The notes: generated from the sequence alone by a model not told the origin. A DNA stretch of 10,573 nt from an uncultured Vogesella sp. (GCA_946479405.1 CAMLGD010000109.1:1-10573); one strand, 5' to 3'; shown: positions 1 to 8,312, counted from the first letter of the stretch. Translations and numbers: made by a program.

Positions 1-224
1 TCGTTGATCACGTTCACCGCCGCGTGGCACAGCAGCGCCAGCAGCAAGGCCAGCAGCGCTTGCGGCCAACCATGCCGCAGCGCGTCGCCACTGGCGGCAA
101 AGCCCAGCAGCACGCCGCCCAGGGTAAGGGTCAGGAAAGCCGGACGCGTGGCCAGCAGCCAGCGTGCCGGGTGAACCGCCAGCGCGGCATAGGCCGGCTC
201 GGCAGGATGAATGGATGTGTGCAT
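1..224 (-). CDS. UbiA-family prenyltransferase, N-terminal fragment
   Basis: The first 74 residues of a membrane protein run leftward off the window. The fragment has a short polar N-terminus, then ATRPAFLTLTLGGVLLGFA, a second hydrophobic stretch rich in Leu/Ala, and NVIND right at the edge. An Arg-Pro before helix 1 and an Asn-rich NxxxD motif after helix 2 are typical of UbiA-type enzymes, which transfer a polyprenyl chain to an aromatic ring in quinone synthesis. The visible part best fits the MenA-like (dihydroxynaphthoate prenyltransferase) branch, but the second Asp motif and the C-terminus lie outside, so the substrate cannot be named. The ATG at 222-224 was chosen because the hydrophobic N-terminus follows sensibly. 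A GTG two codons upstream (228-230) is an alternative, and neither has a good Shine-Dalgarno. It lies 42 bases downstream of the CopD-like gene on the same strand. Confidence 0.72.
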   Translation of the reverse strand, partial: MHTSIHPAEPAYAALAVHPARWLLATRPAFLTLTLGGVLLGFAASGDALRHGWPQALLALLLALLCHAAVNVIN

Positions 225-243
225 GTGCACGGTATACCGCAAA

Positions 244-264
244 GCAGAGTGTCATGCACTCTGC
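244..264. repeat. Inverted repeat between CopD-like gene and prenyltransferase
   Basis: GCAGAGTG (244-251) and CACTCTGC (257-264) form a perfect 8-base-pair stem with a five-base loop. It fills most of the gap between the two minus-strand genes. On the minus strand only three Ts follow, so it is at best a weak terminator. It may instead be an mRNA stability or attenuation hairpin, or a protein-binding dyad. Confidence 0.5.
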
Positions 265-266
265 AG

Positions 267-740
267 CTAGAAGCGCCAGCCGCCGTGCGCGCCCACCACG
301 CCGGCCACGGCGGCGGCCAGCGTCAGCGCCAGCAGGCCCACGTGCAGCCACTGCAGCAGGCGCATGCTGCCGGCCGGGTCACGGGCAGCCTTGTTGCGCA
401 ACCAGCGGTGGATGAACAGCGGCTCCAGCAGAAACAGCATCAGGAAGAATGGCAGCCACGCCGCCAGCATCAGTTGCAGCCAGCCGGTATCCAGCAGCCG
501 CGCCCAGCCGGCGGTGGCGTGCAGCATCCACAGCCCGCTTGCCAGCGCCAGCAGCACCCACAGCCGCGCCTGAGCGCCGAAGCGGTGTTCCACGGTCTCG
601 AACAGCGTGTATTGCTGCTGCTCCGGAATATGGCGGCGGATGGCCGGAATCAGCACCACGGTGACAAAGGCCACGCCGCCCACCCACAGCAGAATGGCCA
701 GCACGTGCAAGGCGCGGGCAATGGCGTAGTCGTTCCACAT
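267..740 (-). CDS. CopD-like / DUF small integral membrane protein
   Basis: This is a 157-residue protein with four predicted membrane helices at about residues 9-34, 58-75, 88-110 and 128-151, and short loops. The first helix carries ALHVLAILLWVGGVAF, with a His followed by a Trp-Val-Gly-Gly; a second His sits in helix 4 (LQWLHVG). This layout matches small inner-membrane proteins annotated as CopD-like or as uncharacterised conserved membrane proteins. Paired intramembrane His in such proteins may bind copper or haem, but that is inference. The ATG at 738-740 is preceded by GGAG at a six-base spacing. A longer reading to 917 would add 59 non-hydrophobic, Pro/Arg-rich residues and is rejected. 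The gene lies alone downstream of a strong terminator, so it should have its own promoter in 741-924. It may be cotranscribed with the prenyltransferase that follows. Confidence 0.75.
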   Translation of the reverse strand: MWNDYAIARALHVLAILLWVGGVAFVTVVLIPAIRRHIPEQQQYTLFETVEHRFGAQARLWVLLALASGLWMLHATAGWARLLDTGWLQLMLAAWLPFFLMLFLLEPLFIHRWLRNKAARDPAGSMRLLQWLHVGLLALTLAAAVAGVVGAHGGWRF

Positions 741-787
741 GGCAAGCTCCAGTATTTTTTGATGACAACAGTGTGGGCAACATTGTT

Positions 788-805
788 GCGGCCAACCTTG
801 GCCGC
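788..805. repeat. GCGGCCAA-CC-TTGGCCGC inverted repeat
   Basis: Two perfect 8-base arms are separated by CC, in the leader region of the CopD-like gene. The left arm contains an exact copy of the over-represented 10-mer TGCGGCCAAC (787-796); the right arm is a degenerate copy. It is one of the few copies of that word outside coding sequence. Confidence 0.65.
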
Positions 806-879
806 GGGCAAGAAAGCGTGGCGGCGCAGCAGCAGCTGGCCAGGCTACTGACAGCGTGCTTTGCCCGGACTCTGCCGGA

Positions 880-894
880 CCCGGCAAAGCCGGG
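880..894. repeat. Small GC hairpin upstream of CopD-like gene
   Basis: CCCGGC (880-885) and GCCGGG (889-894) pair perfectly around an AAA triloop. It lies between the strong terminator and the CopD-like start. No T-tract follows on either strand, so I do not call it a terminator. No function is evident. Confidence 0.4.
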
Positions 895-924
895 CCGCGC
901 CAGCCAGGTGCTTGCATCGACTGC

Positions 925-987
925 CTGCCGGTTTATAAAACAAAGCCCTTCCGCGCAGCGAAAGGGCTTTGTTTTATAAACCGGCGG
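925..987. terminator. Strong symmetric (bidirectional) rho-independent terminator after ruvC
   Basis: An uninterrupted 24-base-pair inverted repeat has arms at 927-950 and 962-985, and an 11-base loop that can itself pair three more bases. The core stem is AAGCCCTT/AAGGGCTT. On each strand the core is followed by TTTGTTTTAT, so both directions have a T-tract. It begins three bases beyond the ruvC stop codon and so closes the amgK-murU-ruvC transcript. It should also block plus-strand transcription from the left. Confidence 0.9.
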
Positions 988-2219
<1,232 letters not shown>

Positions 2220-2255
2220 TCAGGCTTTTTGTTGTGCCACATCCCACCACAAACA

Positions 2256-2271
2256 CCGCGCTGCAGCGCGG
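2256..2271. repeat. 16-base palindrome in the amgK-murU gap
   Basis: CCGCGCTGCAGCGCGG is perfectly self-complementary and sits in the 104-base spacer between amgK and murU. On the minus strand it is followed by TGTTTGTGG, a poor T-tract. It could be a weak attenuator between the two recycling genes or chance in GC-rich sequence. Confidence 0.4.
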
Positions 2272-2320
2272 CGCCCGGGGTCATGCCGGAGGGTGGGTGG
2301 CAACGGTTGCGGGTGGGCGC

Positions 2321-3367
2321 TTACTGATCCGACGCCAGCCGGGTGGCGCTGAACACCGACTGGATGCTGTCGTCGTTGTCGTCCGCGTCCAGCCCCACCA
2401 GCTCCACGATCAGCTGGTACAGCGGTGCCAGCTCGCTGTAGCGGCGGGTGGTCTTCTTCAGGTACTTGATGAAGCGCGGGATCTCGCCGCGGTATTTGTC
2501 CTTGCCATCGCGGTGGTACAGACGGGCGAAGATGCCGGCCACCTTGAGGTGACGCTGCACACCCATCCACTCGAAATCGCGGTAGAAATCGTCGATCTGT
2601 TCCGGCACCGGCAGGCCGGCGGCGCGCGCCTTCTCCCAGTAGCGCACCACCAGATCGAGTACGAACTCCTCGTCCCAGCCGATAAAGGCATCACGCAGCA
2701 GCGACACCAGGTCGTAGCTGATCGGGCCGTACACCGCATCCTGGAAGTCCAGCACGCCGGGGCGATCCGCGGTGAGCATCAGGTTGCGCACGATGAAATC
2801 GCGGTGCACATACACCTTGGCCTGCGCCTCGATGCGCGGCAGCAGCACTTGCAGCGCCGCATCCCAGCGCTGGCGCTGGGCATAGGTGAACGGCTTGCCC
2901 AGTTCCTTGGCGGCAAACCACTCCGGAAACAGGCTAACCTCGCGCAGCAGCAGCGCATGGTCGTATTCCGGCAACACGTTCGGCTGGCTGATCTTCTGGA
3001 TCTCGATCAGGGTGTCGATGGCTTCCAGCAGCAGGTGCTTGTGCACCAGTTCGCGCTCGTCGTGCTGCAGGGCGGCGAGGAAGGTGACCTTGCCCAGATC
3101 CTGCAGCAGCATGAAGCCCTGCTCGCGGTCGCGCCGCTCGATGGCCGGCACGTTGGCCGCAGGTGCCAACACATCACGCACCGCCACGTACGGATCGGTG
3201 TTCATCTGCTCCGGCGGTGCATCCATCACGATGCGGCTGCTGCCATCCGGGAAGATGGCGCGGAAGTAACGGCGGAAGTCGGCATCGGCGGCGGCGAATT
3301 CCACCGCGATGTCCAGACCGGGAAACTGCGTGGCCAACCACGCCTTGAGGGCTTCGAGTCGCTGCAT
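2321..3367 (-). CDS. amgK: N-acetylmuramate/N-acetylglucosamine 1-kinase AmgK
   Basis: AmgK phosphorylates MurNAc (and GlcNAc) at the anomeric carbon with ATP, feeding MurU in cell-wall recycling. The 348-residue protein has an aminoglycoside-phosphotransferase fold. The catalytic loop is VHRDFIVRNLML (H188, R189, D190, N195), followed by the metal-binding VLDFQDAVYGPISYDLVSLL (DFQD at 207-210). An N-terminal lobe contains FRRYFRAIFPDGSSRIVMDA, and a hinge-like segment reads GFMLLQDLG. The length is close to that of known AmgK proteins (about 340). I start at the ATG 3365-3367 (MQRLEALKAWL), the usual beginning of the family. An in-frame ATG at 3433 would run through the promoter region. It is divergent from lptD, a neighbourhood also seen in pseudomonads, and is followed by murU. 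Confidence 0.92.
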   Translation of the reverse strand: MQRLEALKAWLATQFPGLDIAVEFAAADADFRRYFRAIFPDGSSRIVMDAPPEQMNTDPYVAVRDVLAPAANVPAIERRDREQGFMLLQDLGKVTFLAALQHDERELVHKHLLLEAIDTLIEIQKISQPNVLPEYDHALLLREVSLFPEWFAAKELGKPFTYAQRQRWDAALQVLLPRIEAQAKVYVHRDFIVRNLMLTADRPGVLDFQDAVYGPISYDLVSLLRDAFIGWDEEFVLDLVVRYWEKARAAGLPVPEQIDDFYRDFEWMGVQRHLKVAGIFARLYHRDGKDKYRGEIPRFIKYLKKTTRRYSELAPLYQLIVELVGLDADDNDDSIQSVFSATRLASDQ

Positions 3368-3447
3368 AGTCGCGTATATCGGCAAATTGGGTACAATGAC
3401 GCGATTGTAACCCGCTTTCACCAGCCCCCACACTCACCGACAGGCTG
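3368..3447. promoter_or_regulatory. Divergent promoter region amgK / lptD
   Basis: The 80-base gap between divergent amgK and lptD contains TACAAT at 3392-3397 on the plus strand and TACAAT at 3404-3409 on the minus strand, each a good -10 match. They form an inverted repeat separated by GACGCG. Each would place a start site about 30-45 bases before its gene. Convincing -35 boxes are not visible on either strand, and I see no sigma-E type GGAACTT element, although lptD and surA are sigma-E regulated in E. coli. Confidence 0.4.
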
Positions 3448-5637
3448 ATGCCATCCATGTTCTCCCGCTTCCGTCTCGCCCCGCTGACTGCAGCCCTGCT
3501 GCCACTGTTCCTCTCCCCCGCTGTGCTGGCCGAGACCATCAAGGCGGGCGCGCTGCAGGTGGAGGCCGATACCATCTCTGGCCAGATGGACAGCCAGTTG
3601 CGCGCCACCGGCTCGGTCAAGGCCACCCGTGACAACCAGCAATTCGAAGCCGACTGGCTGGAATACTACGTCGACAAGCAGCTGGTGCGCGCCGGCGACC
3701 GCGCCCGCATGCGCCAGCCGGAGGGCACGGTGGAGGCGGACGCACTGGAAGCCTATCTGGCCACCGATACCGGCAGCGCCCGCAATGCCGATTTCGCCTT
3801 CGGCCAGGGCAAGCGCGTGCTGCGCGGCCATGCCGCCGGCCTGGAGATGCAGGGCAAGGGCAACTATCAGCTGCAGACCACCCGCGCCAATACCTGCGCC
3901 CCCGGTGATGATTCCTGGTACCTGAAGGCCGGCACCATCGACCTGGACTACGGTCGCAACGTCGGCGTGGCCAAGCATGCGCGGCTGGAGTTCGAAGGCG
4001 TGCCCATCCTGTACACGCCGTGGATGGACTTCCCGCTGGATGGCGGCCGCAAGAGCGGGCTGCTGTTCCCCACCATCACCACCGGCAGCGACGGCCTGGA
4101 ACTGGCGCTGCCGTACTACTGGAACATCGCCCCCAACTACGATGCCACCATCACCCCGCGCTACATCGAACAGCGCGGCCTGATGCTGGGACTGGAGGGG
4201 CGCTACCTGCAGCCGGACTACAGCGGCAAGATCTATACCGAGCAGCTGCCGAACGACAAGAAGACCGACAGCAACCGCTCGCTGTGGGCGCTGGAACACA
4301 CCCAGACGCTGAATGCACAAACCACCTTCGGCCTGAACGGCCGCTATGTGTCGGACGAAGACTACTACGACGATTTTGGCAACAGCAGCACCGCCGCCAC
4401 CAGCAGCAGCCTGCTGCGTGAAGCCTGGATCAACTACAACCCGGGCTGGGCCAACTTCAACCTCAGCAGCTCGCGCTACCAGACGCTGGCCGGTGGCACA
4501 GAGCAATATGCGCGCGTGCCGAAACTGGCCATCACCAGCAGCAAGACGCGGTGGGGCATTACTGCCAACCTGGAAAGCGAAATCACCCGCTTCGAGCACC
4601 GCGATCTGCAGGATGGCTGGCGCACGGTGGCCTACCCCAGCGTGAGCTGGGGCGTGGACAAACCGTGGGGCTTCTTCCAGGCCAAGTTCGGGCTGCACCA
4701 CACCCGCTACCAGCTGGACGCCTACAACGGCAATGCGGCCAACACGCTGGACCGCACCCTGCCGATCACCACGCTGGACAGCGGCCTGACCTTCGAGCGC
4801 GACACCCAGCTGCAGGGTCAGAACTTTACCCAGACGCTGGAGCCGCGCATTTATTTCGTGCACATCCCGCGTGTAGACCAGAGCAATCTGCCCAACTTCG
4901 ACACCTCGGAAAACGACCTGAGCTTCGCCCAGCTGTTCAGCGAAAACCGTTTCTCCGGCTATGACCGCATCAATGCCGCCAAGCAGGTCACCACCGCGCT
5001 CACCAGCCGCCTGCTGGATAACAGCAACGGTCTGGAACGCCTGCGGGTGGGCATTGGTCAACGCTTCTACCTGAACGATGACGACATCACCCTCAGTGGT
5101 GCAGAATCCAAGCGCAGCGAGAACAGCTCCGACATCCTGTCCACTGTTGGCGGCGATCTGACCCGGGCACTGCGCCTGGACGCTACCTATCAGTACAACC
5201 AGTCGCTGGGCAAGACCGAGCGCTTCAGCACCCAGTTGCGCTACAGCCCGGCTGCGGGCAAGACGCTCAGCCTGCGTTACCGCTTTGGCCGCAACGAGCT
5301 GCTGGACAACGACGGCAACTACGGCCCGCTGCGCACCATCGATATCGCCGGCCAGTGGCCGATCGCCCGCAACTGGTACGCGGTGGCGCGCCAGAACTAC
5401 TCGCTGCAGGACAAGAAAGTGCTGCAGCGCCTGGCCGGGGTGGAATACAACCAGGGCTGCTGGATCGTGCGGGTCGTCAACGAACGCTATCTGACCGACG
5501 TTAGCCAGTACAAGAATGCGGTGTTCCTGCAGCTGGAGCTGAAAGACCTCAGCAGCATCGGCAACAACCCCATGGAAACGCTGCGCCTGGCCATTCCGGG
5601 CTACAGCAATATCAACAACATTGCGGATACCGAATGA
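3448..5637 (+). CDS. lptD: LPS-assembly protein LptD
   Basis: LptD is the outer-membrane beta-barrel that, plugged by the lipoprotein LptE, places lipopolysaccharide in the outer leaflet. The 729-residue precursor has a signal peptide ending at PAVLA (about residue 28). A LptA-like jellyroll domain follows (about 30-150). The large C-terminal barrel carries family hallmarks YYWNIAPNYDATITPRYIEQ and LKDLSSIGNNPMETLRLAIP. Only two cysteines are present in the whole protein: C150 (TCAPGDDSW) and C671 (NQGCWIVRV). They correspond to the sites that form the inter-domain disulfide in E. coli; the extra N-terminal and second adjacent C-terminal cysteines are missing. The start at 3448 has a weak AGG just upstream, and the ATG at 3457 is an alternative that keeps the signal peptide. 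Its stop overlaps the surA start (ATGA). Confidence 0.95.
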   Translation: MPSMFSRFRLAPLTAALLPLFLSPAVLAETIKAGALQVEADTISGQMDSQLRATGSVKATRDNQQFEADWLEYYVDKQLVRAGDRARMRQPEGTVEADALEAYLATDTGSARNADFAFGQGKRVLRGHAAGLEMQGKGNYQLQTTRANTCAPGDDSWYLKAGTIDLDYGRNVGVAKHARLEFEGVPILYTPWMDFPLDGGRKSGLLFPTITTGSDGLELALPYYWNIAPNYDATITPRYIEQRGLMLGLEGRYLQPDYSGKIYTEQLPNDKKTDSNRSLWALEHTQTLNAQTTFGLNGRYVSDEDYYDDFGNSSTAATSSSLLREAWINYNPGWANFNLSSSRYQTLAGGTEQYARVPKLAITSSKTRWGITANLESEITRFEHRDLQDGWRTVAYPSVSWGVDKPWGFFQAKFGLHHTRYQLDAYNGNAANTLDRTLPITTLDSGLTFERDTQLQGQNFTQTLEPRIYFVHIPRVDQSNLPNFDTSENDLSFAQLFSENRFSGYDRINAAKQVTTALTSRLLDNSNGLERLRVGIGQRFYLNDDDITLSGAESKRSENSSDILSTVGGDLTRALRLDATYQYNQSLGKTERFSTQLRYSPAAGKTLSLRYRFGRNELLDNDGNYGPLRTIDIAGQWPIARNWYAVARQNYSLQDKKVLQRLAGVEYNQGCWIVRVVNERYLTDVSQYKNAVFLQLELKDLSSIGNNPMETLRLAIPGYSNINNIADTE

Positions 5638-6911
5638 AAAAGCTTCTCCTTGCCGCCGGCCTGATCGCCGGCCTGGCCACGCCGGCGTTTGCCATCAGTA
5701 CCGCCGACCGCATCGTGGCGGTAGTCAACAACAGCGTGATCACCCAATCCGACCTGACCAAGCGCCAGCAGGAAGTGACCGCCAACCTGCAGCGCCAGAA
5801 CATCGGTCTGCCGTCGGCAGACCTGCTGGCCCGCCAGGTGCTGGACCAGATGATCAACGAGCAACTGCAGCTGCAATTCGCCAGCAACAACGGCATCCGC
5901 ATCGGCGAGCTGGAGCTGGATAACGCCGTGCAGAGCGTGGCACAGCAGAACAAGACCGACCTGCCGGGCCTGCGCACCCTGCTGGCCAAAGACGGCATCA
6001 CCCTGGAACAGCTGCGCGAGCAGGTACGCAAGGACATGCTGCTGCAACGCATCCGCGAGCGCGAGCTGGCCAGCCGCGTCAGTGTCAGCGATCAGGAAGT
6101 AGACCAGGTACTGAAAAGCGCGATCGCCAGCAAGCATACCGAATACTACCTGGCGGTAATCCAGGTGAACGTGCCGGAGCGTGCCGATGTCGCGCAGATT
6201 GAACAGCGCCGCCAGAAACTGCTGAAGGCCGCCGCCGAACTGAAAGCCGGCAAGCCGTTCGCGCAGGTGGCCGCCAGCTACTCCGAAGCCCCCAACGCGC
6301 TGCAAGGCGGCGACCTGGGCTGGCGTAGCGCCAATGCGCTGCCGGCCGACTTCATCCAGATGCTGGACAAGCTGCCAGTCGGCGAAGTCACCGACATCGT
6401 GCGTGCCAGTGGCAGCCTGTACCTGTTCAAGCTGGTGGAAAAGCGCAATGACAGCGCGCCGCAATTCGTGCAGCAGCACAAGGTGCGCCACATCCTGATC
6501 AAGACCAACGAAGCCACCTCCGAAGCCGACGCCTACACCCGCATCCTGCAAGTGCAGGACCGCCTGAAGCGTGGCGCCAAGTTCGAGGACCTGGCCAAAC
6601 AGTTCTCCGAGGACGGCTCCGCCGCCCTGGGCGGCGATCTGGGCTGGGTATCGGAAGGCGACATGGTGCCGGACTTCCAACGCGCCTACCTCGCCCTGTC
6701 CGCCGGCCAGGTCAGCGAACCGATCAAGTCGCCGTTCGGCTGGCACCTGATCCGCGTCGATGAAGTACGCAGCCAGAACGTCAGCGAAGACCGCGAACGC
6801 CTGGCGCTGAAACAGCAGCTGCGCCAGCGCAAGATGGAGCAGGGCTACACCGACTGGCTGGAGCAACTGCGCTCCGGTGCTTTTATCGATGATCGCCTGA
6901 TCGAGAAGTAA
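5634..6911 (+). CDS. surA: Periplasmic chaperone and peptidyl-prolyl isomerase SurA
   Basis: SurA escorts unfolded outer-membrane proteins, LptD among them, across the periplasm to the BAM complex. The 425-residue protein has a signal peptide ([10 protein letters not shown] onward, cleaved near PAFA, residue 20). The N-terminal chaperone domain follows ([17 protein letters not shown], about 21-165). Then come two parvulin domains, at about 168-270 (with [15 protein letters not shown]) and 281-380 ([37 protein letters not shown]). A C-terminal helix packs back on the chaperone domain. The length fits the family (E. coli 428). The first parvulin lacks the clean HILI start of the second, as in other SurA proteins, where that domain is often inactive. 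The start lies within the lptD stop (ATGA), indicating translational coupling of the barrel and its chaperone. Confidence 0.95.
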   Translation: MKKLLLAAGLIAGLATPAFAISTADRIVAVVNNSVITQSDLTKRQQEVTANLQRQNIGLPSADLLARQVLDQMINEQLQLQFASNNGIRIGELELDNAVQSVAQQNKTDLPGLRTLLAKDGITLEQLREQVRKDMLLQRIRERELASRVSVSDQEVDQVLKSAIASKHTEYYLAVIQVNVPERADVAQIEQRRQKLLKAAAELKAGKPFAQVAASYSEAPNALQGGDLGWRSANALPADFIQMLDKLPVGEVTDIVRASGSLYLFKLVEKRNDSAPQFVQQHKVRHILIKTNEATSEADAYTRILQVQDRLKRGAKFEDLAKQFSEDGSAALGGDLGWVSEGDMVPDFQRAYLALSAGQVSEPIKSPFGWHLIRVDEVRSQNVSEDRERLALKQQLRQRKMEQGYTDWLEQLRSGAFIDDRLIEK

Positions 6912-6917
6912 GCCCTC

Positions 6918-6941
6918 CAGGGCCGGCCTAGGCCGGCCCTG
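6918..6941 (+). terminator. GC-rich palindromic hairpin after surA
   Basis: A perfect 24-base palindrome begins seven bases after the surA stop: arms CAGGGCCGGCC and GGCCGGCCCTG around TA. TCTGTTTG follows, a short imperfect T-tract. It is a likely terminator or attenuator between lptD-surA and pdxA. Confidence 0.55.
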
Positions 6942-6956
6942 TCTGTTTGAGCACCG

Positions 6957-6970
6957 CCGGCCCCGGCCGG
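6957..6970. repeat. Second GC hairpin before pdxA
   Basis: CCGGCC (6957-6962) and GGCCGG (6965-6970) form a six-base stem around CC, 16 bases after the first hairpin. As after the first, CTGTTT follows within a few bases (actgtttctg). Two tandem hairpins with similar trailers suggest a double terminator or attenuator. Confidence 0.4.
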
Positions 6971-7023
6971 ACTGTTTCTGCGTTGCCGGCCCGTCCGGCC
7001 GTACTGACCTTGGCTGCCACACC

Positions 7024-8010
7024 ATGAATCCGTCCCTTCCCGTATTGGCTATCACTACCGGCGAGCCGGCCGGCATCGGTCCCGATATCGTACTGCGCCT
7101 GGCCGAGCTGGCCCTGCCTGCCCGGCTGGTGCTGATCGCCGACAAGCAACTGCTGCAGCAACGCGCCGCCCAGCTGCAGCTGAGCGTGCAGCTGCAGGAC
7201 TACCAGCCTGCGGCCAACCCGGCTCCAGGCGTACTGGAAGTGCTGCATGTACCGCTGGCCGCACCCGCCATCGCCGGACAGCTGGATGCGGCCAACGGCC
7301 GCTACGTGCTGGCGACGCTGGATGCCGCCATCGACGGCTGCGTGCGCGGCGAATTCGCCGCCATGGTCACCGCGCCGGTACACAAGGGCGTGATCAACCA
7401 GGCCGGCGTGCCGTTCTCCGGCCATACCGAATACCTGGCCGAGCGCACCCACACCCCGCTGGTGGTGATGATGCTGGCCGGCGGCGGCATGCGCGTGGCG
7501 CTGGCCACCACCCACCTGCCACTGCGTGCGGTGCCGGATGCCATCACCCACAATGGGCTGACAGCGGTGATCCGTATCCTGCATGCCGACCTGGTGCGCA
7601 AATTCGGCATTACCGCACCGCGCATCCTGGTGGCCGGCCTCAACCCGCACGCCGGCGAAAGCGGCCACATGGGACGCGAAGAGATCGACACCATCGAGCC
7701 GGTGCTGACCGCGCTGCGGGCGGAAGGCATGCAACTGATCGGCCCGCTGCCGGCCGACACCCTGTTCAACCCGGACAAGCTCGCCACCGCCGATGCGGTG
7801 CTGGCGATGTACCACGACCAGGGGCTGCCGGTACTCAAGCACGCCAGCTTTGGCGCCGGCATCAACATCACCCTGGGCCTGCCCATCATCCGCACCTCGG
7901 TGGATCACGGCACTGCGCTGGACCTGGCCGGCAGCGGCCGCGCCGACCCCGGCAGCCTGTTCGAAGCCACCCAACTGGCATTGACGCTGGCGACAAGCCG
8001 CCACAATTAG
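7024..8010 (+). CDS. pdxA: 4-hydroxythreonine-4-phosphate dehydrogenase PdxA
   Basis: PdxA oxidises 4-phosphohydroxy-L-threonine with NAD+ in the DXP-dependent pyridoxal phosphate pathway; the product condenses with deoxyxylulose phosphate via PdxJ. The 328-residue protein matches the family length (E. coli 329). It shows [19 protein letters not shown] at the N-terminus and the substrate residues H134-T135 in [11 protein letters not shown]. The three metal-binding histidines are H164 (TTHLPL), H209 ([13 protein letters not shown]) and H264 ([12 protein letters not shown]). [14 protein letters not shown] lies near the C-terminus. The ATG at 7024 is the family start, though no clear Shine-Dalgarno precedes it. 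It follows lptD-surA as in many proteobacteria, separated by 112 bases with GC-rich hairpins. The ksgA gene that commonly comes next is not here. It contains two exact copies of the 10-mer TGCGGCCAAC (7209-7218, 7287-7296). Confidence 0.95.
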   Translation: MNPSLPVLAITTGEPAGIGPDIVLRLAELALPARLVLIADKQLLQQRAAQLQLSVQLQDYQPAANPAPGVLEVLHVPLAAPAIAGQLDAANGRYVLATLDAAIDGCVRGEFAAMVTAPVHKGVINQAGVPFSGHTEYLAERTHTPLVVMMLAGGGMRVALATTHLPLRAVPDAITHNGLTAVIRILHADLVRKFGITAPRILVAGLNPHAGESGHMGREEIDTIEPVLTALRAEGMQLIGPLPADTLFNPDKLATADAVLAMYHDQGLPVLKHASFGAGINITLGLPIIRTSVDHGTALDLAGSGRADPGSLFEATQLALTLATSRHN

Positions 8011-8027
8011 GCAGGCAACGGTCAATA

Positions 8028-8055
8028 TTGCATTTGTTGCAATGCAATAAATGCA
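8028..8055. repeat. TTGCATT/AATGCAA dyad with overlapping TGCATTT/AAATGCA
   Basis: TTGCATT (8028-8034) pairs with AATGCAA (8041-8047) across a six-base loop. The same left arm, as TGCATTT (8029-8035), can instead pair with AAATGCA (8049-8055). The two structures are mutually exclusive. It lies 17 bases after the pdxA stop. No U-rich trailer follows, so it could be a transcript-end hairpin, a protein site or a small switch. Confidence 0.45.
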
Positions 8056-8076
8056 CCCCTATTCAGCGCAATGTCA

Positions 8077-8093
8077 TTACTGGTGACCAGTAA
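8077..8093. promoter_or_regulatory. Operator-like 17-base dyad TTACTGGT-G-ACCAGTAA
   Basis: Two perfect 8-base arms flank a single central G. Two bases later ACCGGTAACG repeats a related half-site (CCGGTAAC beside CCAGTAAC). Odd-length perfect dyads of this kind are common binding sites for GntR- or MarR-type repressors, but no regulator gene is in the window. It lies about 220 bases before the oxidoreductase start. Confidence 0.45.
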
Positions 8094-8303
8094 CCGGTAA
8101 CGCTGAGCCTGGATGGCAAACACAGGCTGCAAGCCCCTTTGCGACCCGTTTTTGTAGTAGTCCGACGACATTTTGCCCGTCTGACCGCCGTCCGGATGGG
8201 ATGCAATCGACAATCTGCAAATAACCCTTCCGCGCGCGTCAATTTTCGCGGCGCAGCATTTCAGCTACCATTGGCAACAGTTTTCAAATACTTGACGAAG
8301 TTC

Positions 8304-8308
8304 AGGGA
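8304..8308 (+). promoter_or_regulatory. Ribosome binding site of the oxidoreductase
   Basis: AGGGA lies four bases before the ATG at 8313. It supports that start over in-frame alternatives and is the clearest Shine-Dalgarno on the plus strand of this window. Confidence 0.6.
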
Positions 8309-8312
8309 CAAA

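Larger units (their letters stand above)
8011..8312. other. Intergenic region with dyads between pdxA and the oxidoreductase
   Basis: About 300 bases without a convincing gene, visibly AT-richer than the flanks. A 63-codon minus-strand reading (8022-8213) has no recognisable domain and overlaps both dyads, so I do not call it. The region holds the two inverted repeats listed separately. TACCAT at 8266-8271 with TTTTCG 17 bases upstream is a poor promoter candidate. The ribosome site AGGGA (8304-8308) serves the next gene. No T-tract terminator for pdxA is evident. Confidence 0.6.

Noticed and set aside
751..780. TTGCCC and AATACT (minus strand, 18-base spacing) as a promoter for the CopD-like gene
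   Set aside because: The start site would fall about four bases before the ATG and remove the GGAG ribosome site.
24..851. Plus-strand open frame opposite the prenyltransferase and CopD-like genes
   Set aside because: Gln/His/Arg-rich, with no domain. The minus strand encodes membrane proteins with sensible helices.
741..917. N-terminal extension of the CopD-like protein by 59 residues
   Set aside because: The extension is Pro/Arg/Gly-rich and contains the hairpins. The ATG at 740 has a good ribosome site and opens directly into helix 1.
3418..5061. Long minus-strand open frame antisense to lptD (547 codons)
   Set aside because: No recognisable domain, odd Gln/Val/Gly-rich composition, and it covers a certain lptD. 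Long antisense frames are expected in GC-rich genes.
5601..7145. Minus-strand open frame of 514 codons across surA
   Set aside because: It spans a certain gene, the intergenic hairpins and part of pdxA, with no family resemblance.
8176..8185. CCCGTCTGAC, resembling the Neisseria uptake sequence GCCGTCTGAA
   Set aside because: A single copy with two mismatches, so expected by chance. It does not indicate the classic DUS.
8022..8213. Possible 63-residue minus-strand gene in the intergenic region
   Set aside because: No domain, no ribosome site that I can see, and it overlaps both dyads. Kept only as a remark.
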